Assembly (NCBI GenBank): GCA_929200515.1
Contig: CAKNAD010000073.1
Span: 1,951-11,653 of the forward strand
Direction of reading: 5' to 3'
Origin: Candidatus Gorgonimonas leptogorgiae
Lineage (GTDB): Bacteria > Pseudomonadota > Gammaproteobacteria > Pseudomonadales > Endozoicomonadaceae
DNA: 9,703 bases
A program made the translations under genes and the position numbers. Every line of letters starts with the position of its first letter. Position 1 is the stretch's first letter. The notes beneath the pieces are model-generated. The model saw only the letters and a program-made list of their open reading frames with translations, ran no database searches and had not been told where the DNA came from. Below, piece by piece: positions 7,362 to 9,703 of this stretch.

Positions 7362-9113
7362 ATGAGCTATAAAAATCTTGCACGACGATACAGACCTTCA
7401 AATTTTGCCCAAATGATAGGCCAACCCCATGTCCTTAAAGCATTAGTTAATTCTATAAAAGCGGACCGTATTCACCATGCATATCTATTTACTGGTACTA
7501 GAGGAATAGGTAAAACCACTGTAGCTAGAATATTTGCTAAATGCCTAAATTGCCATAGTAATATCACTATGGAGCCTTGCGGTCATTGTGCTTCCTGCGA
7601 AGAAATAAATAAGGGTAGTGGTGTTGATTTAATTGAAATAGATGCGGCTTCACGTACTAAAGTAGAAGATACTCGAGAGTTACTCACTAATACTCAGTAT
7701 GCTCCTGTCCATTCTAGATTTAAAATTTATTTAATAGATGAAGTGCACATGCTGTCACTACAAAGTTTCAATGCTCTGCTAAAAACTTTAGAAGAACCAC
7801 CAGCACATGTAAAATTTTTACTAGCCACAACTGATCCGCAAAAAATACCTGTTACTATACTATCAAGGTGTTTACAATTTCATCTTAAGCAAATGACTCC
7901 TGATAACATTAGCAATTATATAGAACAAGTGCTAATTAAGGAAAATATTAACTATGAAGTATCAGCTTTAAACTATATAGCTAAAGCTGCAAATGGCAGT
8001 ATGCGAGATGCCCTTAGTATTACCGATCAAGCTATAGCGTATACTGATTGCAACTTAACATCTACCGAAGTTGCAAATATGTTAGGTTCGGTAGATAGCA
8101 GCATATTAATTGATATTTTACATGCTGTTGCTACAAAAAATATAGCACCAGCGATTAATTTAGTTAGAGCTTTAGCGGAGCATAGCCCTGATTTCAGCTT
8201 AGTGTTTGACGATTTACTAGGAATAATTAATAATTTAGCTCTTATGCAAGTAGATGCAAAGCTGTGCGAGATACCAGGGCAACATAAATTAGTTTTTAAT
8301 TTAGCTAAACTATTAACAGCTGAAGAGTTACAACTTTTTTATCAAATTATAATTAATGCTAAACAAGATGCTTCAATAATTGAAGATAGCAAAAGTATAT
8401 TTGAGATGGCAATACTGCGGATGATAGCTTTTTCTCCAGAACAAGTTGAAGTTACAGATTATCCAGCAGATATACAGCAACAAGAAACCGACTATAAACC
8501 GGTTCAAACCATAGCTTCTGCTTACCCTAATACTAGCTTACAACAAAACGATAACTTTTCTGCTAAAACTACACAAGCTACAGAAGAGATAAATCACAAA
8601 CAAGGTGAAGCACAGCCAACTCAAGAACCAAAAAGTCTAAAAGCAACGCAAAATCACGACAAACCCGCTGTATCAGCTAATCAACAGCAAGCTAATAATT
8701 CTATAAATCCTAATGTTAACGTAGATGACATAACAGTTGATAATTGGCACCTACTATTTTTTAAACTAAATATTACAGGAATGGCTAGAAGTATACTGAT
8801 TAACTGCTCATATATTAGCTATCAGCAAAATCACTTACAGCTTTGTATCAATCAAGAGCATAATGATTTATTACAACAGGAACACCAACAAGAATTGCTT
8901 AATGCTCTAAATAAATATTTTAAAAAAGAAATATCTGTAGATATACTAGCAAGCCAACATAATAACATAACACCATACCAATGGTTAGCTCAGTATAAAA
9001 AGCAACAACTTCAAAACGCAACCAATGAATTAACACAAGATAACAGAATAATTAATTTTACCAATAGCTTTAACGCTGAGTTAATTCCCGATAGCGTTAC
9101 TATTAACAACTGA
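7362..9113 (+). CDS. dnaX: DNA polymerase III subunit tau
   Basis: DnaX is the clamp-loader ATPase that loads the beta sliding clamp and, as tau, couples the polymerase cores to the DnaB helicase. I take ATG 7362 (583 residues, MSYKNLARRYRP), which aligns with the family N-terminus; an upstream in-frame TTG at 7350 adds only four residues. Visible features: Walker A GTRGIGKT (45-52); the zinc cysteines 64, 73, 76 and 79, at the same spacing as in E. coli; Walker B LIDEVH (124-129); the SRC arginine finger (Arg169); and sensor 2 GSMRDALS (Arg215). A Gln/Thr-rich linker (about 360-455) leads to the tau-specific C-terminal domain, which binds alpha. There is no Shine-Dalgarno sequence. A TATAAT at 7345-7350, 11 bases before the ATG, raises the possibility of a leaderless message; otherwise dnaX may be read through from ffs. 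No E. coli-type A AAA AAG frameshift site was found. Confidence 0.96.
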   Translation: MSYKNLARRYRPSNFAQMIGQPHVLKALVNSIKADRIHHAYLFTGTRGIGKTTVARIFAKCLNCHSNITMEPCGHCASCEEINKGSGVDLIEIDAASRTKVEDTRELLTNTQYAPVHSRFKIYLIDEVHMLSLQSFNALLKTLEEPPAHVKFLLATTDPQKIPVTILSRCLQFHLKQMTPDNISNYIEQVLIKENINYEVSALNYIAKAANGSMRDALSITDQAIAYTDCNLTSTEVANMLGSVDSSILIDILHAVATKNIAPAINLVRALAEHSPDFSLVFDDLLGIINNLALMQVDAKLCEIPGQHKLVFNLAKLLTAEELQLFYQIIINAKQDASIIEDSKSIFEMAILRMIAFSPEQVEVTDYPADIQQQETDYKPVQTIASAYPNTSLQQNDNFSAKTTQATEEINHKQGEAQPTQEPKSLKATQNHDKPAVSANQQQANNSINPNVNVDDITVDNWHLLFFKLNITGMARSILINCSYISYQQNHLQLCINQEHNDLLQQEHQQELLNALNKYFKKEISVDILASQHNNITPYQWLAQYKKQQLQNATNELTQDNRIINFTNSFNAELIPDSVTINN

Positions 9114-9468
9114 GTTGTTTCATCAGTTATTAAAAAATACTATGTATGTTTGCATCGCACATAAACTATAAAGATATTAGTAAAATGCTAGGTTTTATGG
9201 CGGTAAAAATATTGACGGCTACTGTTAGCTGAGAATGTAAACCAATTAAATAAAATCTATTTACTATTGTTTGTTTTTATGTCAGTATCCCCAAAAACTC
9301 TTGTATTTTATTTATCTGTAATAAATATTTTTAACAATTTCAAAAGAAAAGAGTTATCATCATTCACTCCTATATTTTCAATGAAATTGTTAATTAATAC
9401 TAAAATATCAATCACATATTTTTTTTGACAAATAGCTTAAATAATTTAACCTTAAAAGGATGTAAGGT
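9114..9468. other. Gene-poor stretch after dnaX
   Basis: These 355 bases hold no gene I can support. At the dnaX stop there are short inverted repeats, AACAAC/GTTGTT (9105-9110, 9114-9119) and AACTGA/TCAGTT (9108-9113, 9123-9128). Neither is followed by a T-run, so they are poor terminators. A 6-bp stem with a CTGT loop lies at 9216-9231. A 49-codon plus-strand frame (9279-9428) and an overlapping minus-strand frame of about 40 codons lack start signals or recognisable motifs. The ybaB and recR genes that often follow dnaX are absent. The stretch may be a decayed gene or plain spacer. Confidence 0.5.
9455..9460 (+). promoter_or_regulatory. Strong ribosome binding site
   Basis: AAAGGA lies eight bases upstream of the ATG at 9469. 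This is one of the best Shine-Dalgarno matches in the window and supports that the short zinc-finger frame is, or recently was, translated. Confidence 0.6.
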
Positions 9469-9633
9469 ATGCCTAATAACATAGATAGTTCAATATCTAA
9501 CTCTTCTTTTTTACAATCTCAATCACAACAGTCTACTTCTGCGAAAAATAAGCCAACAGGGGTTAAATTTAAATGTTATACTTGTGATAAATATTTTATT
9601 TCTCAAAGCCGTTTAAAGATATACACGTCGTGA
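9469..9633 (+). CDS. Short protein with half a C2H2 zinc finger, possibly truncated
   Basis: The frame encodes 54 residues: a Ser/Gln-rich N-terminus (residues 7-24) and then FKCYTCDKYFISQSRLKIYTS. The second part matches the first two-thirds of a classical C2H2 finger: aromatic-x-Cys36-x2-Cys39-x3-Phe43-x5-Leu49. At the exact place of the first His (12 residues after Cys39) there is Tyr52, encoded by TAC where CAC would give His, and a TGA stop follows two residues later. A complete finger cannot form from this frame. Reading one base back, the sequence stays open to 9677, contains a His codon at 9624-9626 and ends at TAA, so a frameshift is possible. The start is supported by AAAGGA eight bases upstream. 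C2H2 fingers of this type are mainly eukaryotic, so transfer from a host is conceivable. It could instead be an intact small protein or a chance match. Confidence 0.45.
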   Translation: MPNNIDSSISNSSFLQSQSQQSTSAKNKPTGVKFKCYTCDKYFISQSRLKIYTS

Positions 9634-9703
9634 ATGAAAATGCTAGCTTTTGGCAGATTAAACCTATAAGTGCATAAAATTAAGCGACTAGTTTAGATTT
9701 TTC
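9634..9703. other. Right-edge sequence, possible continuation of the zinc-finger gene
   Basis: No separate gene is visible in the last 70 bases. The frame one base back from the zinc-finger ORF runs through 9624-9677 and would encode IHVVNENASFWQIKPISA before TAA. An ATG immediately after the TGA (9634) opens only 11 codons. Whether the zinc-finger gene continues or resumes beyond the window cannot be seen. Confidence 0.3.

Noticed and set aside
9105..9128. Short inverted repeats over the dnaX stop codon as a terminator
   Set aside because: The arms are only 6 bp and are followed by mixed sequence and then A-rich sequence on the plus strand, not a T-run.
9181..9245. Possible tRNA or small RNA around the stem at 9216-9231
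   Set aside because: There is a single 6-bp stem, no cloverleaf, no T-arm consensus and no promoter or terminator.
9279..9428. Plus-strand frame of 49 codons beginning ATG at 9279
   Set aside because: It has no ribosome binding site and no recognisable motif, its composition is what AT-rich DNA gives by chance, and it overlaps an equally open minus-strand frame.
9310..9440. Minus-strand frame of about 40 codons, with GTG as the only plausible start
   Set aside because: It is rich in Ile, Asn, Lys and Leu, which is expected of random AT-rich sequence. There is no start signal. It might be a gene remnant, but nothing supports it.
9425..9453. TTGACA at 9425-9430 as a promoter for the zinc-finger frame
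   Set aside because: No -10 hexamer lies at 15-19 bases; the nearest AT-rich candidates are at wrong spacings.

Overview
The window is AT-rich (about 70% A+T by eye) and looks like chromosome from a Gram-negative bacterium, most likely a gammaproteobacterium living inside or closely with a eukaryotic host. Peptidoglycan and lipid A synthesis are represented by dapE and lpxK. The small 4.5S-type SRP RNA lies directly upstream of dnaX, and DapE and DnaX both resemble gammaproteobacterial versions. The host-associated lifestyle is inferred from eukaryote-like domains: an F-box joined to WD40 repeats, and half of a C2H2 zinc finger. No closer taxonomic assignment can be made from this sequence alone.

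Layout. At the left edge (1-324, minus) is the N-terminal part of an unrecognised gene that runs out of the window. A 282-base divergent spacer with a perfect 13-bp-arm inverted repeat separates it from a plus-strand gene for a 423-residue protein with a signal peptide (607-1878), also unrecognised. dapE (1909-3060, minus) converges on it. A second divergent spacer with a cluster of AAGAT/ATCTT half-sites leads to a 903-residue F-box/WD40 protein (3344-6055, plus). lpxK (6065-7093, minus) converges on that gene with only 9 bases between them. A near-consensus sigma-70 promoter then drives the 4.5S RNA gene ffs (about 7171-7283), followed by dnaX (7362-9113). After dnaX there is no ybaB or recR. 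Instead there is a 355-base stretch without a convincing gene, then a short ORF with a good ribosome binding site encoding a broken C2H2 zinc finger (9469-9633).

How it fits together. Three housekeeping units (dapE, lpxK, ffs-dnaX) are interleaved with lineage-specific genes. There is no multi-gene operon apart from a possible ffs-dnaX transcript. The most striking gene is the F-box protein. Its C-terminal 760 residues read as two homologous seven-bladed WD40 modules, each with a helical insertion after blade 3, so the protein arose by internal duplication. By analogy with eukaryotic FBXW proteins and bacterial F-box effectors, it may be delivered into a host cell and tie a host SCF ubiquitin ligase to a target. 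That role is inference; the domains themselves are visible.
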